Assembly: GCA_044233745.1 (NCBI GenBank)
Contig: JBIIJN010000092.1
Location: 1-9,096, forward strand
Source: UBA6165 sp044233745
Lineage (GTDB): Bacteria; Bacteroidota; Bacteroidia; Flavobacteriales_D; Crocinitomicaceae
Reading direction: 5' to 3'
Length of the DNA: 9,096 bases
The translations under genes and the position numbers were made by a program. The stretch's first letter is position 1; the number at the start of each line of letters is the position of its first letter. The notes below the pieces were generated by a model. The model did not search any database and was not told where the DNA came from. It saw only the letters and a list, made by a program, of their open reading frames with translations. Shown here one piece after another: positions 1 through 6,928 of the stretch.

Positions 1-1796
1 AATTTCAACACGGCGGAAAGTTGCCCATGTGGGAATTGTGTGCCAACGAAACGAGTTGCATGATTGCCTATCATTCCGTTCCCGTAATTGTGGACGCCTA
101 CATGAAGGGTCTGCGCAATTTCGACACAGATTTGGCGCTCAAAGCCATGTTAGGACGTGCTTATCAAACAGAACTTGGCATTCCAGCTTTGATAAAATTC
201 GGTTTTATTCCAGTAGAAATTGAGCACGAATCGGTTTCCAAAACGCTAGAATATGCCTACAACGATTGGTGTATCGCCATTTTTGCACAAGCCATCGGAA
301 AAAAAGAAGTTGCCCAGTACTTTTTTGAAAGAGCACAATACTACAAAAACCTATACAACCCCAAGCATGGTTTCATGCAAGCCAAATTGTTTAACACCTT
401 TCAAGAACCATTTGATCCGAGAGAGGTCAATTTCAATTTCACAGAAGGCAATTCTTGGCAATACAGTTTCTTTGTTCCGCAGGACATCTCAGGCATGATT
501 GCACTATATGGCGGACGCGAACAATTCATTGCAAAATTGGACGAATTGTTCACCGCACCCATGGAAACCACAGGACGTCATCAAGTCGATATTACGGGCC
601 TGATTGGACAATACGCACATGGCAACGAACCCAGTCACCACATGGCGTTTTTGTATAACTATGTCGGACAGCCGTATAAAACGCAAGACATGACGCGCAG
701 AATCATTGAAGAAATGTACACCATTCACCCCGATGGTTTGAGCGGCAATGAAGACTGTGGACAAATGTCGGCTTGGTTGAATTTAACGGCGCTTGGTTTT
801 TATTCCGTTACACCTGGATCCACGCAATATGCCATTACCGCACCTTATATGGATTCGGCATATATCAATTTGGAAAATGGCAAACGCTTCGTGATTGTAG
901 CCAATAATTTAAGTTCTAAAAATATTTACATTCAAAACATCAAGCTCAACGGTAAAACCTACGAAAAACTATACATCGAGCACCAAGATATCATCAATGG
1001 CGGTCGTTTGGAATTTGAAATGGGTTCTAAACCAAGCGATTTTGGTTCTAAAAATGCACCCTACTCAAAAATCGAAAACCAACCATTTTCTATTGTGCCC
1101 TACTTCGATAGCCAGAAACGCACATTTACTGATAGTTTGTGCATCAGTATAGGAAAAGTGGATGCTCAACAACAAATTTACTACACGCTCGACGGTTCTG
1201 AACCTACTAAACTTAGTACGCTCTACATCAAACCCATTTGCTTGAAAGAAAAGACACTGATTCGTGCGATTGCATATACCAACGGTGTGCCCAGTAAAAT
1301 CATAGAAACAGAATATTTTAAAATAACCACCAACTGGAACATCAACATTCACAGCACCTATTCTAAGCATTACAGCGCAGGTGGTCCAAGGGCTTTGATT
1401 GATTTTCAACGCGGTGGTCAAGATTTCAGAACCGGGGCATGGCAAGGCTACCAGGGACAAAACTTCTCAGCAACTGTAGATTTAGGAAAAATTCAGCGCA
1501 TTTCTCGGGTGGGTGGCAATTTCATTCAAGAAATTCGCTCCTGGATTTGGCTCCCGAAAAATCTCACGGTGTACATTTCCACCAATGGAAAAAAATGGAA
1601 AAAAGTGGCTCACATCACACACAACATTTCCACAGAATCATATAAATCAGAAGTTTTAGAAATGTCTCAAAAAATCAAACCCACGAAAGCCCGCTACGTG
1701 AAATTCGAAGCAGAATATTACGGTAAAATCCCTTCGTGGCATTTGGGCGCTGGTGGAGAGTCGTATATATTTTTGGATGAGTTGGTTATTGAATAA
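1..1796 (+). CDS. GH92 family alpha-mannosidase, C-terminal part (5' end outside window)
   Basis: The frame is open from the window edge and reads FQHGGKLPMWELC before the first possible internal start at 21, so the gene begins upstream and the signal peptide is not visible. Numbering from position 21, GH92 signatures are HGNEPSHH (Glu203, matching the family's proposed general acid) and GNEDCGQMSAW (Glu244, Asp245), followed by the family's LGFYSVTPG segment. GH92 enzymes are calcium-dependent exo-alpha-mannosidases that trim mannose from N-glycans or yeast mannan, usually in the periplasm or at the cell surface. After the catalytic part come a chitobiase/beta-hexosaminidase C-terminal-like domain (about residues 358-433, with YYTLDGSEPT) and an F5/8 type C discoidin-like domain (about 440-590), a likely carbohydrate-binding module. 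It ends FLDELVIE without a recognisable type IX sorting domain. Family assignment is firm; linkage specificity is not readable from sequence. The haemoglobin gene follows after 10 nt. Confidence 0.93.
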   Translation, partial: FQHGGKLPMWELCANETSCMIAYHSVPVIVDAYMKGLRNFDTDLALKAMLGRAYQTELGIPALIKFGFIPVEIEHESVSKTLEYAYNDWCIAIFAQAIGKKEVAQYFFERAQYYKNLYNPKHGFMQAKLFNTFQEPFDPREVNFNFTEGNSWQYSFFVPQDISGMIALYGGREQFIAKLDELFTAPMETTGRHQVDITGLIGQYAHGNEPSHHMAFLYNYVGQPYKTQDMTRRIIEEMYTIHPDGLSGNEDCGQMSAWLNLTALGFYSVTPGSTQYAITAPYMDSAYINLENGKRFVIVANNLSSKNIYIQNIKLNGKTYEKLYIEHQDIINGGRLEFEMGSKPSDFGSKNAPYSKIENQPFSIVPYFDSQKRTFTDSLCISIGKVDAQQQIYYTLDGSEPTKLSTLYIKPICLKEKTLIRAIAYTNGVPSKIIETEYFKITTNWNINIHSTYSKHYSAGGPRALIDFQRGGQDFRTGAWQGYQGQNFSATVDLGKIQRISRVGGNFIQEIRSWIWLPKNLTVYISTNGKKWKKVAHITHNISTESYKSEVLEMSQKIKPTKARYVKFEAEYYGKIPSWHLGAGGESYIFLDELVIE

Positions 1797-1806
1797 TACA
1801 AACAAT

Positions 1807-2199
1807 ATGCAAATCTCCTCCCCCTCCGACATCAAAACCCTCGTTGACCGCTTTTATGACAAAGTGAATCAAGATGAAATTTTGAGCCCGATTTTCAACG
1901 AAATCATGCAGGTCAATTGGGATACACATTTGCCGATTATGTATCAATTTTGGGGAAGTTTGCTTTTGGGCGAACACAGCTACACGGGCAATCCGATGCA
2001 AAAGCACATCGAAATTTCAAAAATAGTTCCTTTGGGAGAAAAAGAATTTGCACGTTGGTTGGAATTGTTTAACCAAAACATTGACGAACATTTCACAGGA
2101 CCAAAAGCCGAAGAAGCCAAACTGCGTGCTTCCAATATCGCACGATTGATGGAGTTTAACCTGAGTTCGATAAATATTTCAGGCTCAGACCGCTTGTAA
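1807..2199 (+). CDS. Group III truncated haemoglobin
   Basis: This 130-residue protein matches the small 2-on-2 globins of group III, haem proteins linked to oxygen, NO or peroxide chemistry in the cytoplasm. Visible family features are LVDRFYDKV (Tyr17, candidate B10 distal residue), NWDTHLPIMYQFW (His41, candidate E7), GNPMQKHIEI (His67, candidate proximal F8 haem ligand) and FARWLELF (Trp84, candidate G8). The start at 1807 (MQISS) is preferred over an in-frame ATG at 1753, which would overlap the mannosidase gene by 44 nt and add 18 residues that do not look like globin. No Shine-Dalgarno sequence is seen, as is usual in this phylum. The gene lies 10 nt after the GH92 stop, so co-transcription is possible. 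Oddity: from residue 118 (NLSSINISGSDRL) the coding sequence lies inside the nested inverted repeat 2157-2425, so the C-terminal tail may be supplied by that element. Confidence 0.9.
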   Translation: MQISSPSDIKTLVDRFYDKVNQDEILSPIFNEIMQVNWDTHLPIMYQFWGSLLLGEHSYTGNPMQKHIEISKIVPLGEKEFARWLELFNQNIDEHFTGPKAEEAKLRASNIARLMEFNLSSINISGSDRL

Positions 2200-2282
2200 A
2201 TAGTCAGATTCAACTAAATCGAGCGAGAAATAGTGAACTATGTTGAGGGAGATTTAGGCAGAAGATGACTGTTTACAAGCGG
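2190..2282. repeat. Hairpin 1 of the nested element (93 nt)
   Basis: The arm 2190-2206 (CCGCTTGTAAATAGTCA) pairs with 2266-2282 (TGACTGTTTACAAGCGG) over 17 positions: 16 Watson-Crick pairs and one G-U (2201 with 2271). Tandem G/A mismatches follow, then a 3-bp stem (2209-2211 with 2261-2263), a 7-bp stem CTAAATC/GATTTAG (2214-2220 with 2251-2257) and an apical AT-rich stem near 2230-2241. The haemoglobin stop codon TAA (2197-2199) lies in the 5' arm. Confidence 0.85.
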
Positions 2283-2297
2283 CAGTATTATTCAACT

Positions 2298-2390
2298 TTT
2301 CATTTTAACTCATCTGATTGTCGTTGTGTTTACTCGATTTAGCCCGCTAAACATTCGTAAACACGCCTAAATCAGCTGGTTAAAATGAAA
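2298..2390. repeat. Hairpin 2 of the nested element (93 nt)
   Basis: The arm 2298-2309 (TTTCATTTTAAC) pairs perfectly with 2379-2390. Further in, CTGATT (2314-2319) pairs with AATCAG (2370-2375), GTGTTTAC (2326-2333) pairs with GTAAACAC (2357-2364), and TTTAG (2338-2342) pairs with CTAAA (2347-2351) around a CCCG loop. Alternative pairings exist: CTCGATTTAG (2333-2342) is complementary to CTAAATCGAG of hairpin 1 (2214-2223), and GCCTAAATC (2365-2373) to GATTTAGGC (2251-2259). The two hairpins could therefore exchange strands or interact. Confidence 0.8.
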
Positions 2391-2446
2391 TCTGAGCCTT
2401 GAAATATGAATCGAATCTCAGGTTATAAGTGAATGCCAAAAATCAC

Positions 2447-2454
2447 TAATTTCG
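2447..2454 (+). promoter_or_regulatory. Probable -7 box for the flippase gene
   Basis: TAATTTCG resembles the Bacteroidota -7 consensus TAnnTTTG (7 of 8 positions fit). No good TTTG -33 box is seen at the usual distance; the best is TTAT at 2423-2426. The predicted transcription start, about 5-7 nt downstream, falls on or next to the GTG start codon at 2459, suggesting a leaderless or nearly leaderless mRNA. Confidence 0.4.
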
Positions 2455-2458
2455 CACG

Positions 2459-3907
2459 GTGAGCAAAACCTTTATCTCCAACTTAATTCTAATCGTGTTT
2501 CTCAATCTTTTGGTGAAACCGTTTTTCATTTTAGGCATCGATGCTGAAGTGCAAAACCAAGTGGGGAGCGAAACTTACGGTCTCTATTTTGCCTTGCTCA
2601 ATTTCAGTTTTTTATTCAATATTCTATTGGATTTTGGCATCACCAATTACAACACCAAAACACTGGCGCAGCATCCACAATTGGCTCAAAATCAACTGGG
2701 TTCGATTCTAGGATTGCGGAGCGTGCTATTTGTTTTCTATGCCATTTTCACACTGGGAATAGGCATGCTTATCGGCTACAAAACCAACGATTTGTCATTA
2801 CTCGCGGTTTTGATTTTGAATCAGTTTTTTGTTGCAGTAATTCTGTTTATGCGCAGTAATTTTTCTGGATTGCATCGTTTCAAATTGGATGCGCTTTTCT
2901 CGGTAATGGATCGCGTTTTACTCGTCGTGATTTGTTCCTATATACTTTGGTTTAGGGTGAGTGACACCCCGTTTAAAATCGAATGGTTTGTCTGGGCGCA
3001 AACTGCGGCGTATGGATTCAGCGCCATCACTGCCCTGGTCATTGGTCATCAAACCATCGGGAAAGCAAAAATAAAAATCAAAAAACTGTTTTCAATTGTC
3101 ATTTTGCGCCATGCTTTCCCATATGCGCTGCTCATTTTGTTGATGATGATTTACAACCGCATGGATTCCGTGATGTTGGAACGCATTCACCCCGATGGAG
3201 CAACGCAAGCCGGTATCTACGCACAAGGATTTCGCTTACTCGATGCCGTGAACATGTTTGCACTGCTCTTCGCGGGACTTTTGTTGCCCATATTTGCACG
3301 CATGCTTTCTAAAAAAGAAGCCATCCACGACCTCATTCAACATGCAGGAAGTCTCCTTTTTGTATCTGCAAGTATCTTTTCAGTTAGCGCTTATTTCTAT
3401 GCTACAGAAATCATGGAGTGGCGCTATGACGAACATATTTTGGAGTCGAGCACCGCATTTAAAACACTGATTCTGAGTTTTATTCCTATTTCAATAACTT
3501 ACATTTTTGGTACATTACTCACCGCAAATGGCAGCCTTAAAGCCCTAAATATGATGGCAATTTTTGGTCTCGTAATGAACTTTGTTTTGAATTTTCTACT
3601 CATTCCCGCTCATGGTGCTTCTGGTGCAGCATGGGCAACCTTAATCACTCAAATTTTTACCGCATTAGTTCAAGTTTATCTCGCCATACGCATTTTGAAA
3701 ATCCGATTCGAGGTATTGCATCTGCTCAAATTAGCCATGTTTGCCTTTATTTTAATCTTGGGTTCACATCTCCTTCATGTCTTCAGCGCTCATATCGTGT
3801 CTTGGCTTATTTTGATGTTATGCGCATCAATTGTTGCAGGTATTTCTGGAGCTATGCCTATCAAAAAATCTATAGCTTTGCTACTCAATAAAAACCAACA
3901 ACAATGA
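2459..3907 (+). CDS. Polysaccharide flippase-like membrane protein (Wzx/MOP superfamily)
   Basis: This 482-residue, strongly hydrophobic protein has many predicted membrane segments (about 12-14 by eye) and the layout of oligosaccharide flippases, which move lipid-linked glycan units across the inner membrane. The N-terminal part ISNLILIVFLNLLVKPFFI, followed by GIDAEVQNQVGSETYG (from about residue 27), and the C-terminal half with NFLLIPAHGASGAAWATLIT (around residue 380) are typical of Wzx and related exporters. The start is GTG: an in-frame TAA at 2447-2449 closes the frame upstream, and the conserved N-terminal segment begins within a few residues, so no better start exists. The stop overlaps the ATG of the ROK kinase gene by 4 bases (ATGA), implying one transcript and coupled translation. 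No glycosyltransferase cluster is present in the window, so the carried glycan is unknown. The general class is confident; O-antigen, capsule or other glycan use is inference. Confidence 0.85.
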   Translation: MSKTFISNLILIVFLNLLVKPFFILGIDAEVQNQVGSETYGLYFALLNFSFLFNILLDFGITNYNTKTLAQHPQLAQNQLGSILGLRSVLFVFYAIFTLGIGMLIGYKTNDLSLLAVLILNQFFVAVILFMRSNFSGLHRFKLDALFSVMDRVLLVVICSYILWFRVSDTPFKIEWFVWAQTAAYGFSAITALVIGHQTIGKAKIKIKKLFSIVILRHAFPYALLILLMMIYNRMDSVMLERIHPDGATQAGIYAQGFRLLDAVNMFALLFAGLLLPIFARMLSKKEAIHDLIQHAGSLLFVSASIFSVSAYFYATEIMEWRYDEHILESSTAFKTLILSFIPISITYIFGTLLTANGSLKALNMMAIFGLVMNFVLNFLLIPAHGASGAAWATLITQIFTALVQVYLAIRILKIRFEVLHLLKLAMFAFILILGSHLLHVFSAHIVSWLILMLCASIVAGISGAMPIKKSIALLLNKNQQQ

Positions 3908-4827
3908 AAGTAATTGCAGGTGTGGATATAGGTGGCACAAACACCAAAATTGGCCTAGTGTCGGTTGATGGCAAAGTAATCACTCATAAACGTTTTAGTA
4001 CTGCAGCATGCGAAACATATGAGGTGTTTATTGATCAAATCTCTGAGAACATTAGAGCATTGGTCGAAAATGAGCATGAAATAATGGGTATTGGAATTGG
4101 AGCACCAAATGGAAATTTTTATTCCGGTTGTGTCGAATTTGCCCCCAATATGCCCTTCAAAGGTGTGCTCACCATCCGCGATTCCTTAAAAAAATATTTC
4201 GATTGCCCTATTGTGCTCACCAATGATGCCAATGCAGCCGCCATGGGTGAAAAAATTTACGGTGCGGCAAAAAACTACAATGACTTCATTGTAATTACCC
4301 TTGGCACAGGGGTAGGCAGTGGCATTTATTGCAACGGTCAAATTGTGTATGGTCATGATGGCTTCGCGGGCGAATTGGGTCATGTAATCGTATTTCCAAA
4401 CGGTAGAAGTTGTGGTTGCGGTCGCAAAGGCTGCCTCGAACCCTATGCCAATGAACGCGGCATCCATCAAACATTCGATGGATTAAAATCCAAATACCCC
4501 GATTCCAGTTTGCATCAAATAGCGGAAATCAATGCCAAAGTGATTGCTCAACATGCCCAGCAAGGCGACGAACTAGGAATAGCCGTATTTGCACAAACGG
4601 GTAAATATCTGGGGTTTGCATTCGCCAATTTTATGGCCTATTTGAGTCCAAAAGCCATTTTTCTCTTTGGTGGAATTTCCCGTGCTGGTGAACTACTGCG
4701 TCAGCCGCTCATCGAGGAGATGGAACGCAATATGTTGAACATTTTCCAAAACAAATTAGAAATTCGCTATTCTGAATTGCCCGATGATGACGCTGCAATT
4801 TTAGGTGCAGCGGCTATGGTGGGTTAA
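3904..4827 (+). CDS. ROK family sugar kinase (glucokinase-like)
   Basis: This 307-residue protein has the full ROK kinase pattern without an N-terminal DNA-binding domain, so it should be an enzyme rather than a repressor. Visible are the phosphate-binding DIGGTNTK (residues 8-15), NDANAAAMGE with the likely catalytic Asp108, the second phosphate motif GTGVGSG (134-140), the sugar-binding GELGH (Glu157, His160) and the zinc motif CGCGRKGCLE (Cys170, Cys172, Cys177 with His160). Members phosphorylate glucose, N-acetylglucosamine, N-acetylmannosamine, mannose or related sugars with ATP in the cytoplasm; the exact substrate cannot be read here. The upstream GH92 mannosidase hints at mannose, but it is not in the same operon, so this is weak. 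The ATG overlaps the flippase stop as ATGA, indicating translational coupling. All key residues are present and the length is normal for the family. A terminator hairpin follows 6 nt after the stop. Confidence 0.92.
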   Translation: MKVIAGVDIGGTNTKIGLVSVDGKVITHKRFSTAACETYEVFIDQISENIRALVENEHEIMGIGIGAPNGNFYSGCVEFAPNMPFKGVLTIRDSLKKYFDCPIVLTNDANAAAMGEKIYGAAKNYNDFIVITLGTGVGSGIYCNGQIVYGHDGFAGELGHVIVFPNGRSCGCGRKGCLEPYANERGIHQTFDGLKSKYPDSSLHQIAEINAKVIAQHAQQGDELGIAVFAQTGKYLGFAFANFMAYLSPKAIFLFGGISRAGELLRQPLIEEMERNMLNIFQNKLEIRYSELPDDDAAILGAAAMVG

Positions 4828-4832
4828 TAAAA

Positions 4833-4858
4833 AAAGGAGACCCTTTCGAATCTCCTTT
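4833..4858. terminator. Bidirectional intrinsic terminator between ROK kinase and dnaK
   Basis: AAAGGAGA (4833-4840) pairs with TCTCCTTT (4851-4858) around a 10-nt loop. An A-run lies on the left (4829-4835), so transcripts from dnaK on the minus strand end in a run of U. On the right the plus strand continues TTTCTATTATT, a weaker U tract for the kinase operon. Its place between convergent genes supports use in both directions. Confidence 0.85.
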
Positions 4859-4882
4859 CTATTATTCATTCTACAATTAGAA

Positions 4883-6781
4883 CTATTTTTTCTCGTCAAC
4901 TTCTTCGAAATCAACATCGGTAACTTCGTCTGCACTGCTGGTGTCTCCACCTGCATCATTGGAAGCAGCACCCGCATCACCAGAAGCGTTGTACATGTCT
5001 TGAGAGGCCGCTTGGAATGCCGCTGTCAGCGCTTCCATTTTGGGTTTCAATTCGCTTAGCGCTTTTGCTTCGAAAGCCATTTTTAAATCTGCCAAAGCCG
5101 ATTCAATAGCACCTTTCTTGTCTGCAGGAATTTTATCGCCAAACTCCTTCAACTGCTTCTCCGTTTGGAAAATCAAAGCGTCTGCACCATTCAAAGTGTC
5201 CACCTCTTCTTTGCGTTTTTTGTCAGACTCTGCATTCGCCTCGGCATCGCGCTTCATTCTTTGGATTTCTTCATCTGTCAAACCTGAAGAAGCTTCAATT
5301 TTGATAGATTGCTCTTTTCCTGTTCCTTTATCCTTCGCAGAAATATGCATGATACCATTGGCGTCGATATCGAACGTTACCTCAATTTGTGGTATGCCAC
5401 GTGGCGCTGGTGGAATATCTGTCAACTGGAAACGACCCAAAGATTTGTTGTCTGCCGCCATCGGACGTTCACCTTGCACAACATGGATGTCCACTGAAGG
5501 CTGGTTGTCTGACGCTGTTGAGAAAGTCTCTGATTTTTTCGTTGGAATGGTCGTGTTGGCTTCAATCAATCGTGTAAACACACCGCCCATAGTTTCAATA
5601 CCTAAAGAAAGTGGCGTTACATCTAAAAGCAACACATCTTTTACCTCACCTGTCAAAACACCACCTTGAATGGCAGCACCAATGGCTACAACTTCATCTG
5701 GATTCACTCCTTTTGAAGGAGATTTCCCGAAGAATTTTTCAACGGCTTCTTGAATGGCAGGAATTCTCGTTGAACCACCCACCAAAATCACTTCATCGAT
5801 ATCACCTACGCTCAATCCAGCGTTTTTCAAAGCCGAACGACATGGTGCAATTGTTCTCTCAACGATACTTGAAATCAACTGCTCAAACATGGGGCGAGAA
5901 AGTGTTCTTACCAAGTGCTTTGGCATACCATCAACGGGCATGATATAAGGCAAATTGATTTCCGTTGAAGTACTTGAAGACAACTCGATTTTAGCTTTTT
6001 CAGCAGCTTCTTTCAAACGCTGCAAAGCCATTGGATCTTTACGCAAATCCAAACCTTCGTCTTTTTTGAATTCTTCTGCCAACCAATTGATGATTGAATC
6101 GTCAACGTCGTCACCACCTAAGTGTGTGTCACCATCCGTTGATAAAACTTCAAACACACCGTCGCCCAACTCAAGGATAGATACGTCATGCGTTCCACCA
6201 CCGAAGTCGAAAACAACGATTTTTTGGTCGATATTTTTCTTATCCAAACCATAAGCCAAAGCCGCGGCTGTTGGTTCGTTGATGATTCTTTTCACTTGCA
6301 AACCTGCAATTTCTCCTGCTTCTTTGGTTGCCTGACGCTGCGCATCGTTAAAATAAGCTGGTACTGTAATCACAGCCTCTGTTACTTCTTGACCCAAATA
6401 GTCTTCCGCCGTCTTCTTCATTTTTTGAAGAATCATGGCTGAAATTTCTTGTGGTGTATATAAGCGATCATCGATTTTTACACGAGGTGTGTTATTGTCA
6501 CCTTTTACTACTGGATAAGCTACACGTGAAACCTCATTGGCTACTGCGTCAAATGACGTACCCATAAAGCGCTTAATTGAATATATTGTCTTTGTTGGAT
6601 TTGTAATCGCTTGACGTTTGGCTGGATCACCAATCTTGCGCTCATTACCATCCACAAAAGCAACAATCGAAGGTGTTGTTCTGCGACCTTCAGCATTTGT
6701 GATTACCACAGGCTCGTTTCCTTCCATGACTGAAACGCAAGAGTTTGTCGTTCCTAAGTCAATTCCAATTATTTTTCCCAT
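4883..6781 (-). CDS. dnaK: Molecular chaperone DnaK (Hsp70)
   Basis: This 632-residue protein is a full-length bacterial Hsp70, the ATP-driven cytoplasmic chaperone that works with DnaJ and GrpE. The nucleotide-binding domain starts GKIIGIDLGTTNSC and contains DFGGGT (Asp192-Thr197; Thr197 aligns with the autophosphorylated Thr of E. coli DnaK) and ILVGGSTRIP. The interdomain linker DVLLLD is at 382-387, followed by the substrate-binding domain and helical lid. A Gly/Ala/Ser/Asp-rich tail leads to the acidic end DVDFEEVDEKK. The start ATG at 6779-6781 fits the family exactly. No grpE or dnaJ gene is adjacent, and no CIRCE repeat is visible upstream. The gene is downstream of the sigma/anti-sigma-like pair in the same direction but separated by 147 nt, which holds a promoter-like box, so independent transcription is likely. 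The 3' end converges on the ROK kinase gene with a shared terminator. Confidence 0.98.
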   Translation of the reverse strand: MGKIIGIDLGTTNSCVSVMEGNEPVVITNAEGRRTTPSIVAFVDGNERKIGDPAKRQAITNPTKTIYSIKRFMGTSFDAVANEVSRVAYPVVKGDNNTPRVKIDDRLYTPQEISAMILQKMKKTAEDYLGQEVTEAVITVPAYFNDAQRQATKEAGEIAGLQVKRIINEPTAAALAYGLDKKNIDQKIVVFDFGGGTHDVSILELGDGVFEVLSTDGDTHLGGDDVDDSIINWLAEEFKKDEGLDLRKDPMALQRLKEAAEKAKIELSSSTSTEINLPYIMPVDGMPKHLVRTLSRPMFEQLISSIVERTIAPCRSALKNAGLSVGDIDEVILVGGSTRIPAIQEAVEKFFGKSPSKGVNPDEVVAIGAAIQGGVLTGEVKDVLLLDVTPLSLGIETMGGVFTRLIEANTTIPTKKSETFSTASDNQPSVDIHVVQGERPMAADNKSLGRFQLTDIPPAPRGIPQIEVTFDIDANGIMHISAKDKGTGKEQSIKIEASSGLTDEEIQRMKRDAEANAESDKKRKEEVDTLNGADALIFQTEKQLKEFGDKIPADKKGAIESALADLKMAFEAKALSELKPKMEALTAAFQAASQDMYNASGDAGAASNDAGGDTSSADEVTDVDFEEVDEKK

Positions 6782-6860
6782 AATTTAATTTCTTGAATTT
6801 TTTTACGGGAATGGAATTGACAACATCTATGCCACCGAAGGAATGCTGACTTTTTTAATG

Positions 6861-6868
6861 AAAAGTTA
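6861..6868 (-). promoter_or_regulatory. Possible -7 box for dnaK
   Basis: Read on the minus strand this is TAACTTTT, one base off TAnnTTTG, with TCTG (6889-6892) 20 nt upstream as a weak match to a TTTG -33 box. It would give a 5' leader of roughly 75 nt. It is the best candidate in the 147-nt gap, but only a motif match. Confidence 0.35.
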
Positions 6869-6884
6869 CGGTTTTTCTGCCGAA

Positions 6885-6925
6885 TTGTCAGAGAAATTAA
6901 ATCTTGTATCGACTTTGGCTGACAA
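6885..6925. repeat. Spaced inverted repeat upstream of dnaK
   Basis: TTGTCAG (6885-6891) and CTGACAA (6919-6925) form a perfect 7-bp inverted repeat with 27 nt between. It sits just past the stop of the anti-sigma-like gene and partly over the proposed dnaK -33 region. It could be a weak hairpin at the end of the upstream transcript (no U-run follows the closing arm) or an operator. Chance cannot be excluded. Confidence 0.3.
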
Positions 6926-6928
6926 AAA

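Larger units (their letters stand above)
2157..2425. repeat. Nested inverted repeat, three-way-junction fold
   Basis: Positions 2157-2189 are complementary to 2391-2425. The four paired blocks are 2181-2189 with 2391-2399, 2174-2180 with 2401-2407, 2166-2171 with 2410-2415, and 2157-2165 with 2417-2425. That makes 31 base pairs, broken by single-base bulges at 2400 and 2416 and a 2x2 mismatch. The outer stem closes directly onto two internal hairpins: 2190-2282 starts at the next base, and 2298-2390 ends at the base before the right arm. A 15-nt linker (2283-2297) joins them. Such extended imperfect pairing is not expected by chance. It could be a small non-autonomous mobile or palindromic element, or a structured RNA made as the 3' part of the haemoglobin transcript. 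No transposase, reverse transcriptase or known RNA family was recognised. It fills most of the 259-nt gap 2200-2458. Confidence 0.85.

Noticed and set aside
1753..1806. Upstream ATG extending the haemoglobin by 18 residues
   Set aside because: It would overlap the mannosidase coding end, and the added residues do not resemble the globin N terminus; the start at 1807 gives the normal length.
2157..2425. Retron-like non-coding RNA (flanking complementary arms with internal hairpins)
   Set aside because: No reverse transcriptase gene lies next to it; the neighbours are a haemoglobin and a flippase.
2154..2430. Integron attC site
   Set aside because: The left end GTTTAAC fits RYYYAAC and the fold has bulged bases, but the right end GTTATAA does not fit GTTRRRY, the element is far longer than usual attC sites, and no integrase or cassette array is present.
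5040..5669. 209-residue open frame on the plus strand opposite dnaK
   Set aside because: It is antisense to a strongly conserved dnaK coding region; such long mirror frames arise from dnaK codon bias and show no recognisable domain.
6782..6928. CIRCE/HrcA operator upstream of dnaK
   Set aside because: No TTAGCACTC/GAGTGCTAA-like repeat is present in the gap.
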